Origin: an uncultured Collinsella sp.
GTDB lineage: Bacteria; Actinomycetota; Coriobacteriia; Coriobacteriales; Coriobacteriaceae
Direction: 5' to 3'
NCBI GenBank assembly: GCA_902465015.1
Contig: CABQLK010000034.1
Coordinates: forward strand, 1-21,197
Length of the DNA: 21,197 nt
The translations under genes were made by a program, and so were the position numbers. Of this stretch, positions 20,181 to 21,197 are shown one piece after another (position 1 is the stretch's first letter; each line of letters starts with the position of its first letter). The notes under the pieces were generated by a model that saw only the letters and a list, made by a program, of their open reading frames with translations, made no database searches and was not told the DNA's origin.

Positions 20181-20780
20181 ATGTTCAATATCGTGCTGCA
20201 TGCACCCGAGATTCCGGCCAATACGGGCAATATCGGCCGTACCTGCGTGGTCACCGGCGCCCGCCTGCATCTGGTGGAGCCGCTGGGCTTTTCACTCGAC
20301 GACAAGACGGTACGTCGCGCCGGTCTGGGCTACTGGCAAAACTTGGACGTGACGACCTATGCCGGCTGGGAGGATTTCCTTGCGCGCAACGGTCTCTCCC
20401 CCGCCGATGGCCGCCTGCACCTGCTGACCAAAAAGGCACGCCGCACCTATGCACAGAGTACCTACCGCGATGGTGACTACTTGGTCTTTGGCAGCGAGAG
20501 CTCGGGCATTCCCGAGCCACTGCTTGCCGCGGCGCCCGAGCGCTGCGAGCGCATCCCGATGCTGCGCGATTGCGACTCGCTCGATAACGCCGAGGCTTGG
20601 GAAGCTCACGAGGAATCGCTGGGGCATACCGAGGACAGCCACGAGGCCATCCTTCGGCAGGATATCTGCGGCAACTTCGTCAATCCGGACGACTACCGCA
20701 TCAGCGCACTCAACCTTTCCAACAGCGCCGCCATCGTCCTCTACGAAGCCCTGCGCCAGACGAACTTTGCCGGCATGTAA
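20181..20780 (+). CDS. trmL: tRNA (cytidine/uridine-34 2'-O)-methyltransferase, SPOUT/TrmL type
   Basis: A 199-residue SPOUT methyltransferase that should methylate the wobble ribose (position 34) of certain leucine tRNAs using S-adenosylmethionine. The ATG follows AAGGAG closely. Motif 1 is PANTGNIGRT (12-21), motif 2 FGSESSGIPE (103-112) and motif 3 SALNLSNSAAIVLYEALRQ (175-193), which together form the trefoil knot. Typical TrmL proteins are about 155-170 residues. The extra length lies in a roughly 45-residue acidic insertion (about 128-173) between IPM and motif 3, where the two are normally nearly adjacent. The fold and the assignment are clear; the insertion is unusual. Because the CobW terminator ends just upstream, the gene needs its own promoter or depends on read-through. 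Confidence 0.9.
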   Translation: MFNIVLHAPEIPANTGNIGRTCVVTGARLHLVEPLGFSLDDKTVRRAGLGYWQNLDVTTYAGWEDFLARNGLSPADGRLHLLTKKARRTYAQSTYRDGDYLVFGSESSGIPEPLLAAAPERCERIPMLRDCDSLDNAEAWEAHEESLGHTEDSHEAILRQDICGNFVNPDDYRISALNLSNSAAIVLYEALRQTNFAGM

Positions 20781-20855
20781 AAACCTGCCATTAGGGGACG
20801 GGGTAGAAATGATAGACTTTCAAACTCTAGTCCTTGACAAAATGGTTTTGACATC

Positions 20856-20890
20856 AAATGCGGCAAAGGAACAGTCCCTTTGCCGCATTT
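20856..20890. terminator. probable bidirectional terminator between trmL and the edge gene
   Basis: Perfect 14-bp arms AAATGCGGCAAAGG (20856-20869) and CCTTTGCCGCATTT (20877-20890) with a seven-base loop lie between two convergent genes. The A/T-rich ends of the arms give a short T-tract on each strand. Similar hairpins are often part of dispersed repeats in this group, but this cannot be checked here. Confidence 0.6.
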
Positions 20891-20908
20891 GGCTGCTGGC
20901 AATTCACG

Positions 20909-21197
20909 TCAGAATTCAACTTCAAATACAAACGACTGCCGGAGTTCTCGCTTAGCTTGGCTTGTCAGGCTCGAATTCGCCCTTATGTTCAGTTTGCTGC
21001 ATGCCTCATCGATAGCCATAGCAAGCGATACGGACATGGTCATGGTCGTCTCGCTTTTCAATTCAACCCGATAGCTCTTCGCCTTGTTTTTATCCTCTCC
21101 ACCGCATCTCGTTTCGATTAACAAGAGAATGTCAGAGTCATGGGCATACCAATGGAGTTCAGGGCGCTGTGGAACCATGTCTCCCTCAAATTCCTGC
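20909..21197 (-). CDS. hypothetical protein, C-terminal part (runs off the window)
   Basis: The last 95 or so residues of a minus-strand reading frame that remains open to the right edge. An ATG at 21178 exists but the residues before it (QEFEGD) read as normal protein and no properly spaced ribosome binding site precedes it, so the true start is probably outside. The visible part is hydrophilic, with WYAHDSDILLLIETRCGGED and a C-terminus ending SFVFEVEF. It is AT-richer than the genes to the left. No family is recognised. Confidence 0.55.
   Translation of the reverse strand, partial: QEFEGDMVPQRPELHWYAHDSDILLLIETRCGGEDKNKAKSYRVELKSETTMTMSVSLAMAIDEACSKLNIRANSSLTSQAKRELRQSFVFEVEF

Noticed and set aside
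20834..20853. Two TTGACA hexamers as a plus-strand promoter
   Set aside because: No -10 box follows at 16-18 bases and no plus-strand gene starts downstream; the hairpin at 20856 occupies the space.
1..21197. CRISPR arrays, tRNA or rRNA genes, phage modules, toxin-antitoxin pairs
   Set aside because: No regularly spaced repeats, no cloverleaf-like sequence and no phage or toxin families were recognised. The small two-gene islet at 17018-17553 has the size of a toxin-antitoxin pair but no supporting motif.

Overview
The window looks like chromosomal DNA from a high-GC anaerobic gut actinobacterium of the class Coriobacteriia, most likely Collinsella or a close relative. This rests on the strong G/C bias at third codon positions, a bile salt hydrolase, a Tat-exported lipoprotein, large c-di-GMP proteins and the overall style of the genes. 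It is an inference from gene content; no rRNA or other marker gene is present to confirm it.

Layout. (1) Bases 1-55 look like the outer end of an IS3-family (IS150-type) insertion sequence. (2) Bases 231-3649 hold three minus-strand genes: a Tat/lipobox-anchored alpha/beta hydrolase, a bile salt hydrolase and a peptide-deformylase-like protein whose catalytic Glu is Met. Strong hairpin terminators separate the last two and follow the second. (3) Bases 3843-5956 hold plus-strand genes for an AzgA-type purine permease and a small Fes/IroE-like esterase. (4) Bases 6062-9166, minus strand, hold a HAD phosphatase and a LysR regulator in one transcript, then a cobalamin-independent methionine synthase-like gene whose upstream region carries a LysR-type T-N11-A dyad and a perfect 14-bp palindrome. 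(5) Bases 9196-11266 hold a thiamine salvage operon: TPP riboswitch, intrinsic terminator, thiM, a thiamine-binding MTH1187/DUF77 protein and thiE. (6) A patatin-like phospholipase lies on the minus strand at 11379-12248. (7) Bases 12572-16946 hold two tandem, paralogous c-di-GMP proteins. The first is a 905-residue GGDEF-PAS-GGDEF*-GGDEF*-EAL protein; the second matches its N-terminal half without the EAL. (8) Bases 16947-17887 form a patchy, partly AT-rich islet with a small membrane protein, a probably truncated ORF and a decayed IS30-like transposase fragment. (9) Bases 17888-20780 hold plus-strand housekeeping or redox genes: a flavoprotein with an ISF-type cysteine cluster, an ArsC-fold protein without its cysteine, a CobW/COG0523 GTPase, and a TrmL-type tRNA methyltransferase with an unusual insertion. 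(10) A partial minus-strand gene runs off the right edge.

How the genes work together. The clearest functional unit is the thiamine operon, in which ThiM phosphorylates salvaged thiazole and ThiE joins it to HMP-PP under TPP feedback. The tandem c-di-GMP genes probably form a signalling pair, with synthesis by the intact GGDEF domains and breakdown by the EAL domain. The LysR regulator and the MetE-like gene are probably a regulator-target pair. No CRISPR array, tRNA, rRNA or phage module is visible. The most novel-looking material is a set of family members with altered catalytic residues (deformylase-like, ArsC-like), the multi-GGDEF/EAL paralogue pair, and the TrmL insertion.
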